From the NCBI RefSeq assembly GCF_963678635.1, contig NC_087068.1, positions 14,263,872 through 14,327,871 of the forward strand: a stretch of 64,000 nt of DNA. Reading direction: 5' to 3'. Origin of the DNA: Symsagittifera roscoffensis. Taxonomy: Eukaryota > Xenacoelomorpha > Acoela > Convolutidae. The translations under genes were made by a program, and so were the position numbers. Below the pieces are notes generated by a model, which saw only the letters and a program-made list of their open reading frames with translations, was not told where the DNA came from and did no database searches. Below, in pieces: positions 37,894-49,489 of the stretch (its first letter is position 1; each line of letters opens with the position of its first letter).

Positions 37894-38779
37894 TGTAACA
37901 TTCGCCCAAATATCACACAGCGACGGAGCGTAGAAAAAGTACCTATTGACGACTGGCAGGCGTCAGTTACCTTAATTCCACTCGTTTTTCACCGTCTCGA
38001 CCTTGCCAGTTGATTTTCTGGTCTGTCTAGGGCAAAGTAAAAAGTTACTATTTTTAGGCCATCAGTCAAACGACTTTTGATCAGCTTTCGTTTGCATGCG
38101 AACACAACCACATAGCTGAGTCTCGGATCCTCAGACTACGTGATTGTCATTAAAAACACGGCTCGAACAACCTATTTTTATATGTTTTTGTGTGACAGTT
38201 TTATATTAAATCCATTGGAGATGGATTGACCCTTTCCTTTCTCTATCTACTCATACTCTGAAATATCAAATAATATCGGTGTTTAATTAATATCTAGGAC
38301 ATTCCAGCAACTGTTATAGCTAGTTTACACAGTCCCTTCACATATAACAGTCTCTGGGGGACCAAGCCTCCGCTCCCGTGATTTTCTTGAGATAACACTC
38401 TTATCTCCTATATTTCGTGTCCCGGGAGGGTTCCGTGGTATTTCTCTTCCCCCCACCGAAGCCTCCGTCTCCACAAATATCTCTCACTAAGGTCCTTATC
38501 GTGTGTTATTGCCACGATAAGAGGCTCCGTAATTTTCTCGTCTCGGATACAACCGTTTGTCACAAAATATGGCGTCGTTCTGATTTTTCTCTATTTTATT
38601 CAAAATGGCCGTCTTTTTTCTATTTCTCAGAAATGTTCTCCTTCAAATCGAAATTTTAAAATTAAAAATTCCAGAACATTCTGACCCTCCGTCGCAACAC
38701 TTTTTTGTTCGTAAGGCCTTTAGTCACTTTTATTTCCGTCGCGGGAAGGTTATGCTGTGTCATCCGGCGGAATGGCACA
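37894..38779 (-). repeat. 5' LTR of copy B
   Basis: This is the upstream LTR in the sense direction, 886 bp, with no difference seen from 14338-15223. Its outer edge lies 125 bp before the COMMD5-like ATG, so its sense transcription runs away from that gene. Confidence 0.95.
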
Positions 38780-38904
38780 GTTCGAAAAATCTTATCTGAG
38801 AAAACAGTTCTTCTAAGTAACAAAATGTAAAGATAAAGCGGATTTTCCGTAGCAGTATTCCATGTTTTGCTAAAAAAAAACACTTCTGTTACAGATTTTG
38901 GACA
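38780..38904 (+). promoter_or_regulatory. Residual 5' flank of COMMD5 next to copy B
   Basis: 125 bp remain between the copy B LTR edge and the ATG. They end in CTTCTGTTACAG, an acceptor-like sequence, which suggests this was intron or 5' UTR before the insertion. No TATA box is obvious. Confidence 0.4.
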
Positions 38905-41900
38905 ATGGTCAGCGGCGAAGTTGAGTCTCAGTTTAATCTGATAACATCAGGAAATGCACACAAATTTATTTCCAAATTAGGTAGTAATTTGGCAGATTGG
39001 GAGCAAAGCAAATGGAGAAAAATTCTTAAAGGTGAGTTTTTGATGGCAATGGAATCTGTACTAGTTTACGGATAATTGCGGGTACTAGTTTACTTGTTTG
39101 GTCCCTCAAAAATTTCGTGGTCCCTAATAAAAACAGGTACTGTATGTGGTGAATTCTAACAGTAATTCTCTCTTTCTCTGTGTTCCGGACGAAATGTATG
39201 ACAAATGTAAGGAAATGCGTCGGAATTGTTGTTCCGACCACGTCTTTGGAAGTTACGTGAAGGTGTATAAGTGTGATTGAGGGGTCCATGCAAAAACCAA
39301 GTGTGACAAAAGGATCACACATCACAGCAATTCTAAGCAAATACTTTTATTAAATATATCAATAGGTACCGCGTATTCATTTTGAAGACTTAATTGCTGC
39401 TTTATTTGACTTAACCAAAGCAATAAATTAAAACATTGAGAGGCGCTGTATTTCCATAAGAGACCGTCGGCGACCGATCTTTTAGCAGATCGATCTTTTA
39501 GAATAAAAAGTGACAAATGAGTCTTACAGCACATCAACCTAATTACGCTTGCGATAAGCAAGCATTAGCAAGTCGGAATATAGACTTTCTTCGGGCTTAC
39601 AACGTGTTTAACAGAATCACTTGGTATCTTGATTCATAATTGAATTCAAGTTTCGGAGCGTCTCCGGTACACTTAGTCTGGAGGTAAGGAATACGCGTGG
39701 GACGGCAAAGACTCGAATCTGACCAGGTCATGTTTTTTTCTCAATCGGAACTAATCCGTTTCAAAAAAGTTGTCGGCTTATTGTTTGTCTGCTTATGTTT
39801 ATTCGGCTTATTTGCCACATCTTGGAATTTTTTCTGTATACAGTTTTTATTTTAGTTACTTTTTACCGTTGCGCTATGCAAGGTAGTGCAATCGGGTACT
39901 AGATTTGTTTTCCGTAAAGAATTTTGTACTCAGAATGGTCAAAATTAGAAACGCTAAAATTAGGTTCTATTCACAATGAATGCAAATTTCTTTGCGTCTC
40001 CGGCCCAACTGATCTGGAGGTAACGAATTCGCCTGGGACGGTCCTGGGTTCTAATCTGAGAGGACCTGTTTTTTTTCAAGTGGGAAATAAGCAGTTTCAA
40101 AAAAGTTGTCGGCTTCTCATTGTCTGCTTACACAAGCAAAGCTTGTGTTATTGTATGAACTATCTTTTTTTTCAAACCTAAGTCGCAAATATTGTTGCGA
40201 CGCAAATTTTTTTGCGACAAAATGTGTTCATTTTGACAGTGCTCACTTCGATCAATAAGCAGCTTTTAAGAACAGCCAATGCTAATATTAACTCAGACTA
40301 TTATATTACAAATAGCACTTTAGCTTCAAGGTATCATGGATCTGTAGCGTAGAGGTAAAGAAGGAGACCCACAGCAACATAAGAGGGTTTGAAACTGGGC
40401 AGGGTCGGATGTTTTAGTGAACTTTTTCGTACACTAGTTAAAATGCGTCTGCTCTATAAATTGAGGCATGTTAGTTGGCAGACTCCATTTTTTCAAATTG
40501 ACTGGTACTGCTAATTTGTCTTAATTGGCTTGCGTCACTTACCAATTATGTAGACTCATAATTGGCGTGCGTTTCTTGAGAAATTTTGTAGACTCAAAAT
40601 TTTGTTCATTCAGTGTTTCCCAGTAGCATTATTGGTCATATTTTAGCTTTGTATGCGAAGTGCTACTTGGCCTCCTTCTTATGTTTTGTCGGCCTAGTTG
40701 CCTCATAATGTATTTTTTCAAGTTTTTTTTTAATTATAGTTGCTTTTAGTGATCTGATTTTTCTCTGCTGCGTATACTTTTGCTAATCTTGACTTTGTAT
40801 ATATATATTTTTTGTTTTATTTTTTTTTCGCTTAAAAACTTTAATCTGCACAAATATTTTCGGCCTATTTTTTATTGACCGAGTGACGTTATCTCAATTC
40901 CGTTCAACGGAAACCTATTTTCTATGCTCACCTGTGAATGGCACAAAATGCTTTAAAAAATTATTGTTCAAGTTTTTCATGACAAGTTTTATTTTCGGCT
41001 TAATAGGTTTTGTCCTATATTATATCGACCTAATGGCCTCATATTGCGTCTTTCGACCAGTAAAAAGAGTGTATGTGCTTGTCTGTGTCTTAAATTTTTT
41101 GGCTTTTTTTGGGATTAATAGGTTTCGGCCTATATTATATCAGCTTAGTGGCCTCAGTCTATTTCATTTCACAAGCAAACAAAGTCTTCCGAGTGCTCTG
41201 AGGGTGAGGGGTAGTTTTTTTTAGCTTTTCACAAGTCTTAAGTTTTGATTTTTTTTCGGCAAAAAGGTTTCCTGACCAGGTATTTTCAGCTTTTTTTTTA
41301 CCGCTGGGAACAACATTTACTTGCGTTACTTTTTCATCACGTTACATTTACTTTCTACGTTTTCGTTCCATCACTAGCTTTATTCATTTTGATAGATTTA
41401 GTTTTTTTGGTTTTTGATTTTTCTTTGTCAATTTTCTTCATTTGTATCGTTAGTGGTGCGAAGCTCAGCTTCGCCTGTGTGTTAAACTGATGCGCTATTG
41501 ATTGACAGACACTCAGTCTGATGTCAAGCTTCCCAAACTAAGACAATTATCTCATAAGTTGGTCAAGAAAACTATCAAAATCAAAGACAGAATAGTCTAC
41601 ATAAGCGACAAAACACATATATGCAGGCAAAATAACACTATTCCTAACGTAAGTGCAGCGGAGTAAGCGGTCGCTTCTTGTCCGTTACGCATTCGAAGTT
41701 AATGTTCTGACTTGCTCATTTTTTGAGCCTTTGGTTCAATCGAAAAACCGTGTTTTGGGAAATTTCTCTGCTTTAGCGGCCAAGACCTGATTTTTGCAGA
41801 AAATTTTCATGGTTTTCGGAAAGTCAACCTTTCGAACTTTTGGCCGTTTATAGAAATTTTTTGAATTGCTCAAAAACTACCCTATCGAATTTGTGATGAA

Positions 41901-44900
41901 AAGTTCAATCGAAAGAACCGGTTGCGAATTTTATTGTAAACTCTTTAAATTTTTTTAGATAAACTTTATGTCTTTGAAAAAATTCCAATATCTCCAAAAT
42001 TTTTTTTCTAATATCTTAAAAATGTTCAATATCAATTTATTTTAGTTGAGAAACAACTAAGGTTTCGGGCAAATTCCATTTTTCAAATAACGCAGTTGTC
42101 GCGGATCAGTATCATAAATTAGATATCAAACACTTAGCTCCGGCTTTAGCTGGGCCCCTAGTTGTCTTTTATTGAGACATACAAACATTTTGGATCACCT
42201 AGTTTTTTTTCAATGTCTTTTTTGTCGACTTATGTTTTCATAATTGTATTTTATCGCAAGTGGCGCGAAACTCCGCCTCGCATCTGTGTTTAAAGTTCAG
42301 TTCGTTTTATATTTTAAAAGGAAGGCAGAAGTCACTTGTAAACAACAAAAATATTAAGGTTGTGAGAAACGTAAATGACTTCCAGGTTCGAAAATGGATT
42401 TGAGTTTTCACATTTTCCAGCAGAATAAAAATTACACATTGATCCAACTTTCTCAAATCTGGATATTTTAATCAAGTGACTATGAGTGGTTCTTGAAATT
42501 CGAAGACTTGTGGAGGTGAAACGCATCTGGAGTTGCATCCGATCTTTCCATGGTTTCGAGCAACGCTCATTACTTGATTACATACGCTTGCGAAGAATCA
42601 CATGAAGATGCATCTGAAGTAGTATCAACATTTTCTAGCAGAAGTCGGGCTAAAATGTTTTAAAAGAACACTGTTCACACATCGGATTTTTGTGACAACC
42701 GCGTGGAAAAGAGCAGGAAATGAGTCAACAGACATCACGAAAGCGCGGGAAACAGTTTTGGAGGAAGATTTAACAAAGAACGTAAGCTTGAGTCTCCACG
42801 ATTCCTGCTATAGGATCAGAGCTGAAGTGAAGATGCTACTGAATCATGCTGTGAGACTACGGGGATAAAAAGAAATGATGCGGTTGTGCGATCAGATGAA
42901 AACCTGGGAAGATGATTTTGAAAGCGTGTTAATCGTGTTGTGATTCGGATTCGGAAGTTTCAATTTTCACACTTATTTAGAGCTCACTGGCTTTTTTGCG
43001 CGTCTTCGCTTGTTAAGTACGTCAGCTAAAAGTCATACCCCCCGCAAAAAATCCCGGAAAGAAAAGAATTGAAGTTTTTTGTACCTTCTGTTCTAATTGC
43101 TGAGCAACCGGCTTTCTTTTCACCGAAGGAGTATTTTTCAAATCGCATCCGGATATCATCGTAAACAACCTATTCGCAGACAACTGAGTCCATCACCGCT
43201 ACTGCAGTCTCGAAGTGGCAGCGTCTGTAGTGATCCCTTCACGTCTCTAGGTGTAGGTTGTTTCCCCTTTACCTCTTCTCTCACCTGTTGCCTTTCTGAG
43301 CCGTTTGTTTACCTCTTGCGATAAACAAGTGCATTGCAACCGGGCACTGGACTTTTTCCACGTAAATGAATTTTTTCACAGGATGACTGAAATTGTTGGT
43401 CATCTCTAAATCTGGTTTCGTGTACCAACAGTTAAATTTTGAGCATATTTCAAATGCCCGTTTTAGTCGATTTTCGTTTTTCATCTTGTGTGTATACTTA
43501 CCAACTCCAATTTTAGCTTATGTTCAGAATTTTTTCGATTTATTTTATCTTTTTATCTAATTATTCGGTAGAAAATGCCTCGATTTGTATCATATTTTTC
43601 GGACTTCTCCCCTCACCCCTGAAGTCAGGATTTGTCTGAACTTTTGTCTTGCGATACGACTCCGTAATTCAGAGTTCCTGAGCCCTAAGTGATCAAAAGA
43701 AGAAGTAGATATCCAGCTATTGTTGGAGCAGAGACGCCATTTTCAATATTGCCAGGAAAGACACTCTTTCCCAGTTCCAAACAAAGAATGTAAGCATCAC
43801 TACTACTTGCCTTGCTGGTCTCGCCCCTCCAGACTTAACCGTAATAAGCTGTCCTGCCCTGGATGTGTAAGATTAGCGAAAGTTCTGCAAACACGAGTCA
43901 GATGCGACTCAGTCTTGTCTCAATCTGTTGAAGCTTAAGGAGGGAGCTGCCGTGGCTGAGTTGGGTAAGGCACGCGTCTATCAGCACGAGGGTTCCGCGT
44001 TCGAATCTCACTTCGGTCACGGTTTGAGGGGGGCCAGTATCATCCGCCGCCACAAAATGGTACCGGATACTGCGAAATGGATGACACCCACCCTCCCCAC
44101 GTATGGTTCTGCATTGAGTGGGACCGGGGGTCAAAAAGGCGGGTGGTTGCAAACAGCCTTGAAAAACAGTAAGCGTGTCGCCTCGATGGTCTTTTTCGAT
44201 ATTGCCGGTTAGCTGCCTTTAACTCGCTGCAGCTGCTCTCCGTGATCCTGCTGCTCGGTAATACAACTCGGCTGTTTGGCGACTACTACTCAAGAGGGGA
44301 GATACGTTTCGATTATTTCTGCTAAGCTCTGTACTCCACATGATATTTTTTTATCTGATACCTTGTACCTGCTGATTGTTGTGCAATTCCGCTAAATCGA
44401 AGGCAAATTTTAAAAATTTCTTTGCTTACGGTATCTAACTACATCAATACTTTCAACTATGTTGGCTACTTTTTCATTACTTTCAGGCTGAAATCTTGTC
44501 GCAACAAAATTGTGTTTGTATTTACAGTTGTAACGACAGCTATAAAGTCGGACGATGTGACGGACGAGCAGCTGGAGGTGATTGAGAATGAGAGCGAACA
44601 AGCTGTGTTTCTGGGACTGCTAGATATCTGTCAACAGACTATCGCTTTCTCAGTCCAACTCTACCGCCAGGAACATTTGATCAAGGATTTGACCTCACTT
44701 AACCTACCGAATGCTCTGATTGAAGATCTGGTTCAACTGCTGTTTGTTTCGAAAAGGGAGGAGTTATCATCTGCAGTTGTGGCTAATGGTCCCTGTGTAA
44801 AGAGACTAGCAGACGTCAAATTCAGAATCGACATCATTCTGTCCAACAAGTAAATAAGGTTTTTGTGCATAAACAATTGGCAAATATAGTTTTTGTACAT

Positions 44901-47222
44901 AAACAATTGGCTAGAAAAATAATGAACACCAAACCACATCAAACATTTCTCGAGTTCAAAATGCAACGAGTACCGGCGACGTGTGGTGGTTAGGATTATT
45001 ATGCGTTAAAAAGATGTGAATTTTCAGTTGTTGATAAGGAATGGTTAGCACAGTTTTCGATTGCTTCTCTAGGTTTTTGGTTATTACAGCGAAAACCTTG
45101 TGACAATTCTACTTTATCAAAATGAAATGAAATGCCGCCACGATTCATTTGAGAAAGCGGAATCAACTTTGAAAGTTACTAGTGGAATTATTAAATAAAT
45201 TTTGATCTTGTTATGACAATTGGGTTAAGATTATCTAAACAGTGACAGTTCTGGATGTTTTCTAAAATTTGCATTTAGCTTTAATACGATGAAATTTGTT
45301 CGAAAATTTGAAACGGTTTTGTTTTTCCTGTTCATAGTTTTTCCCGGCTACTTCAATTATTTAGAGACTTCGAATACTCAGTGTTTAAAAATCAAAGAAA
45401 ATAGTGAAGACATTTATAAAGGTCGTCTTGATTTTTTTTTCGTTTTTTTTTTGTCAGGAAAACTCTAAATTTTGATCTCATCAAATTCAATCTTTTGCAG
45501 TTTGACTTGATTTCTTTGATTAATTCAATTTCATTTGCTAAAAAGAAGAAACATTCCAAAAGCTGAAATGGCGCGAAAAAAAATAAACGACTCCAATTTT
45601 CGAAATTGGATTTTAATTCCAAGAAGTGTCAATACAAATTGTTCTTGAAATTCTCTTTGAAATTCGAGTACTGACGTTTTTCAGAAAACAAATGTTTTTT
45701 TTTGCTGTTTCGTTGACTCTTTTCTAATTGTCTGTCGGCTATGTTTTTTTTTTCGCGTAAAAGCTTTGTTCGGCCTTATTAGTTTCGGCCTATGTTTTAT
45801 TGGATTAGTGGTTCGAAGGGGAAAAGTTGGTTACTATTTAAAAAAATAGTTCAGGTCGGTCGGGTGTAGAAGTTGTAAAACTTAATCAACATGTTATAAA
45901 AACAATTTCGCATGGCGTTTTTTGTTTTCGTCTCACTGGGCGTCTTCAAACTTAGCGTCGGCTAAGTGGCTGCTCAACGACTAAAGTTAATTTAAAATTA
46001 AAAAAGTAAATTTAATGCTACTGTTTGTGTTTTTTGTATTTCTGAAATTGAGCTTTCCATTTTTTCAAAAAGTTTCTCACATTTTTAGCAATTTTTTTTT
46101 CGAACTAATTGTTACCGTCTAAATATCTATCTACTTGCTTGCAATGCTACGCTTAGGTTGTGTTGTATCGGAGGTGACGCAAAGCTCCGCTTCGCCTGTC
46201 TCATTCAGAATTTACTTTGAAATTCAGAATGTGTTTCTTCAATGCCATCCATTTTGTTATTTGAAATTGAAGTTGAAGCTTAAACTTATTTATCTGGTTT
46301 CCTTGCGTTCATTGACACTTTTCCAAGTGTCTGTTGGCTAAGTTTAATGCTTGCATGTTTTCGGAGGTGTCTAACTGATGCAAAGTTGTGCTTAAACTAG
46401 GCACTTCTCATAAAGTTCCCGATAAATTCTGTGGCATTATTGATTTGATGTTTTCCTCATTTTTTGCTGTTTCAGCCGAATGAAGAAAGTATTGCAGCCT
46501 AGAGTGACTCTATCAATGGAACTGTCAGATGGATCTGTGCGGCAAGTTGAGGTAGTTTAATTTAGAGCCAATTGAATCTTGTACCGTTTCCTCAGGTTCA
46601 TCTGTAACTCTCTGAACGAAATTTCGTCCCTGGTTCACAGTAGAGGATTTAGGAAGGAAGATTTCTGAAGGATTAATTCGACTTTCTGTCTTTACCACCC
46701 AAAGGGTTCCCCTTTAGTTACTTTTTAGACACTTTTTTTTGGCTGACGGACCTTAAAATTTTTTTAAAGATGGGTTGCTTTAAACGTTAAAAAATCTTAG
46801 AATAGTTTTTAGTACAAAGTTTATAGCTTGATAATTGTTTTTGAACTTTCATTAAACGCCGTCGAATGTGTTTCTAGACGTATTTCCGCAAGTAGAGCAT
46901 CATTCCGGACAACATTTTCAAGTTTTTTTTTTTAATTGTGGTTTCTTCGAAAAGGTTTCTGTTTTTTTTTGACTTTGTGGCTCTCCTTTTCTTTCGTGTC
47001 TGCTAGCTTGAAATGCTATTTTTGTGGTATCGCAAAGGATGCGAAGCTCCGCTTCGCCTATATGTTACTTTTTTTCCAACTGTCATGTCTTTGTTTTCTT
47101 CGTATCATCGTCTGTCGTTTCAGCTGGACAACGATTCCCTGCAATTGCTGCGGTACAAAACAGCCATGTGTCTCAAGGAAATACAGCTAGTCAAAGCGCA
47201 GCCTATTATGGCGAACCCTTAA
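38905..47222 (+). CDS. COMMD5: COMM domain-containing protein 5-like
   Basis: Four exons join in phase: 38905-39031, 44528-44849, 46476-46551 and 47124-47222, giving 207 residues (vertebrate COMMD5 about 224). Donors are GTGAGT, GTAAAT and GTAGTT; acceptors are TTTACAG, TTTCAG and GTTTCAG. The helical N-terminal part is followed by the COMM domain. Diagnostic stretches are VLQPRVTLSMELSDGS (COMMD5: LQPSVLMQLKLSDGS) and LLRYKTAMCLKEI. COMMD proteins form the Commander/CCC complex that recycles membrane proteins from endosomes; COMMD5 is one of the ten-subunit ring. The Trp of the usual W-R-V-D entry to the domain is Phe here (KFRID). The sequence before ATG (TGTTACAG then ATTTTGGACA) looks like an acceptor, so a 5' UTR exon may lie upstream of copy B. 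Family is sure; the paralogue call is likely. Confidence 0.88.
39661..39835 (+). repeat. tRNA-derived SINE-like repeat in COMMD5 intron 1
   Basis: The head has a box A-like TAGTCTGGAGGTAA and box B-like ACTCGAATCTGACC, followed by a T run and a body with GTTTGTCTGCTTATGTTT and CGGCTTATTTGCCACAT. Close relatives are at 39995-40135 and 53806-53980, so this is a dispersed family. Confidence 0.65.
39995..40135 (+). repeat. tRNA-derived SINE-like repeat, second copy
   Basis: The head GATCTGGAGGTAACGAAT...GGGTTCTAATCTGAG is followed by a T run and GTTTCAAAAAAGTTGTCGGC, matching the repeat at 39661. A third, more divergent tRNA-like head lies at 40341-40410 (GTAGCGTAGAGGTAA and GGTTTGAAACTGGG). Confidence 0.6.
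41444..42293 (+). repeat. Two copies of the GCGAAGCT-AGCTTCGC tail motif
   Basis: The copies are GTATCG..GCGAAGCTCAGCTTCGCCTGTGTGTT (41444-41483) and TATCGC..GCGCGAAACTCCGCCTCGC (42251-42293). The first has a perfect 7-bp stem, the second an imperfect one. The sequence between holds AT-rich DNA with no gene. Confidence 0.6.
42540..42960 (+). pseudogene. Eroded relic of retrotransposon ORF2 (C-terminal ~135 codons)
   Basis: This collinear match to copy A 12250-12640 includes TTTCCATGGTTTCG, CACATCGGA..TTGTGACAAC (A: CCCATCGTAATGCGATCACGAC), GAGGAAGATTTAACAAAGAA and GTAAGCTTGAGTCTCCACGA. It is broken by frame changes and stops. The matching stretch is only the 3' end of ORF2, so the copy is old and truncated. 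It lies in intron 1 of the COMMD5-like gene, on the same strand. Confidence 0.85.
43950..44340 (+). repeat. tRNA-derived SINE with intact-looking A and B boxes
   Basis: Box A TGGCTGAGTTGG fits the consensus exactly, and box B is GTTCGAATC. The ends CCGTGGC (43950-43956) and GTCACGG (44016-44022) pair as a 7-bp acceptor stem at tRNA spacing (73 nt). The T stem does not pair and the anticodon arm is poor, so this is a SINE head, not a tRNA gene. The GC-rich body (to about 44340) is unlike the other SINEs here. Confidence 0.6.
44850..46475 (+). other. COMMD5 intron 2, repeat fragments only
   Basis: AT-rich. 45465-45650 is related to 51680-51960 and 42300-42480. The TGCGAAGC-type tail motif occurs at 46165-46200. 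A degenerate fragment (46680-46770, in intron 3) resembles the repeat at 47815. No gene is seen. Confidence 0.6.
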
Positions 47223-47814
47223 CCAACTTGTGAAAGTACTCACTGGTGCTTTTTTTTTCATATGAATTCAAATATATTTATCCATTAGCTAGTAGAATGT
47301 TTTTGATAATGCTTTTCTTTGCCATGATTTATTTACTAGCTCAAAAATCTCAGAGAAATGCGTTTTCATTGGAATTTGATGCCTTTGGTTTGACTTTTGA
47401 TTTATTTCAAGTTTTTTTGTTGTTCAAGTATCTCAGTTGGTATTTTAAACAAGGCGTGTGTTTGTTAATCTTTGGGAAGGCTGTTCGAGTTACCTTAGTC
47501 ATCACAATTTTTGATGATTTTTTCTATCCAGGTTTTTTTCGTAATTATGAGGTCCATTTTGATATTTTTTGCTCGCTCTCGAAGTGCACCTGCACCTCTG
47601 TCCCAAATTTTCTATGACTCGTGAGTATTTGCTTCCGGCTCAATTTTTTAAAATGCAATTCTACGTAGATCTGGCAACTTTTAAGTGTCAATGAAGAAGG
47701 TAGTGTGTAGACACTGATATTAAAAATTCAGTAGGGGTTCTTGGTCCCAGTTTAAATTTTACTTTTGTAGAACGAAGATTCATTTCTAGGTATATTAAGA
47801 TCAGTAGGTGATTA

Positions 47815-48125
47815 AAGGGGCGATTCAAGGATTCGACCCCCTGCCGACCAAAGGGTCCCCGGTTGTACTATTTTGAGATATCCATTTTTGGCGGACGGAA
47901 CCTAATTTTTTTTCTAAAGGCGCCAATATTTTTTTATTTTGAGGGGGACGCGAGCGCCGAAAAACGCCCTTTTTGGCCTGTTTTCAAAAAATTGGCCAAA
48001 GCGGTCTTTTTAGTGCTTTGGGAGAGCTCGGAAAATCGATTTAGTCAACCTTAAAAAAAAGTTAGACGAGGTTTTCAAAAATGTTCTGAAAGCCCCCTTC
48101 TCGAAAAAATCCTAGATCCGCCCTG
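47815..48125 (+). repeat. Dispersed repeat, copy 1
   Basis: GACCCCCTGCCGACCAAAGG, TATTTTGAGATATCCATTTT, AAGGCGCCAATAT and CTTTGGGAGAGCTCGGAAAA recur in the opposite orientation at 61850-62222, as part of a unit of about 310-370 bp. Nothing suggests coding. Confidence 0.75.
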
Positions 48126-49489
48126 ATTAGGGTAGCAAAAGTGTTGAAGGTTCTATTATGCGTTAATTAAGTCCTTGTTTCCTTCTAAGCTTACTATACG
48201 CATAGAAAATAGCGAAAATTACAAAAAAAAACTCCTGGCAAGGAGTTCTAGCTTTTGACGATTCTATAAAGGTTCTTTCTCGTTTTTCGTTACGAATTGG
48301 CTTTATAGCATGCTTTTTAGTAAGTCTTATTGACGCCTGGAATATGCAATCGTCGTCAATTTGGATTGTTGGTTTTTTATAGTTTAACAATTATTTAACA
48401 CAAATCATTTGACACAGTTCATATAAAATCAGTCCACATAGTTAAACGAATATGTCAGTGGAGACGAACGTACGTGGTTTTAATTCGGCCAGGATCTGTT
48501 TTTTTTTTATGTAAACGAAAAGTTTTTTGTCAGCTTAGTTTCGGATTTTTCCTATAACTTGAGCTTTTTAGTATGACTGAAAATCTTATATATTCCTAAT
48601 GTGGACGAAGTTAAGCTAAAATGTCTAATAACAAATTGAGATTCTTATTGTAAATTTTCGAAGCTTAATGGTTTTGTTTTTAGAGTTTTCCTGCATTGAA
48701 AATTAAGCAATAAATAGCGCCTTCTTTGAAATTTTCTGCATTTTGAATCATTTCTGATTGCAATAGTTGAAATTTTTTTTATTGATGGTAGTTATACGGC
48801 TCAAATTCATCCGTTGTTCTTCCTTCTTACAAGTATTTCATGCTCCTGGTTTGCGTTTTCAAGTTAGCTTTTAGGAATAGTAACCAAAAAAGAATGGCTA
48901 GATTGTTCCTACTTTTGTAAGATTATGATTTTTATGAAAAATATATAAAGCTTGTCGCTGTACATTTTTTACGCAGTAATTTTAATTTCTGGCATATTAA
49001 TGTCTGTTGGCTATTTTTTTAACGCTCAAGTTGGGTTTTTGCTACTTTTTATTGTACTTTAAAGAGCTGCTTTTTGTCGTGTTCTCAGTAGTGTTTGCTA
49101 AGCCCAGCTTCGCCTCTGTGTCAACTAGCGTAAACTATATGCACTTATGTATATCATAATAGAGTTTACTCGTTGTGAATTGAAGATAAGCCTCTCGTAT
49201 TATTGATATATAATTCCATAGTGTAGTCGTTCGAGCAGTTAAAAATATTTTATTATTTAAAAATCTATTATATATTTAAATGCGGGCTTCACTATCTCGC
49301 CATGTTTAAGCTTTTTCAACGTATTATTTTTGCATGTTTAAGCTATATCGTATATTGCAATGGTTTAGAATTTTTTTTCGATTTTCCAATTTGATTTTAG
49401 TGGTTATTTTACTGAGTTTAAATTAAGCAGCCCAGTATCGAATTAGAGGTTGCGAATTTGGCCTCCAATTTTGAATGCCCGAATCATTT

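Larger units (their letters stand above)
14338..38779 (-). mobile_element. Complete giant Ty3/Gypsy-type LTR retrotransposon, copy B (24,442 bp)
   Basis: Two 886-bp direct repeats (14338-15223 and 37894-38779) bound it. They read as identical over their length and, in the sense direction, begin TGTG and end TACA. Inside, in sense order: a primer-binding site, a leader, gag-pol, ORF2, a 3' untranslated region and a polypurine tract. Both very long ORFs are uninterrupted. Identical LTRs and intact frames point to a recent insertion that may still be active. Flanks share only GTT (14335-14337 and 38780-38782), shorter than the 4-6 bp duplication usual for Gypsy elements. At 24 kb it is far longer than the 5-9 kb usual for Gypsy elements and in the range of known giants such as plant Ogre and planarian Burro. 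Confidence 0.96.

Noticed and set aside
40883..41490. T-rich frames of 80-113 codons in COMMD5 intron 1
   Set aside because: Hydrophobic translation comes from T-rich repeat sequence; no homology or splice support.
43950..44022. Functional tRNA gene
   Set aside because: Acceptor stem and boxes look right, but the T stem does not pair and no proper anticodon arm forms; it is a SINE head.
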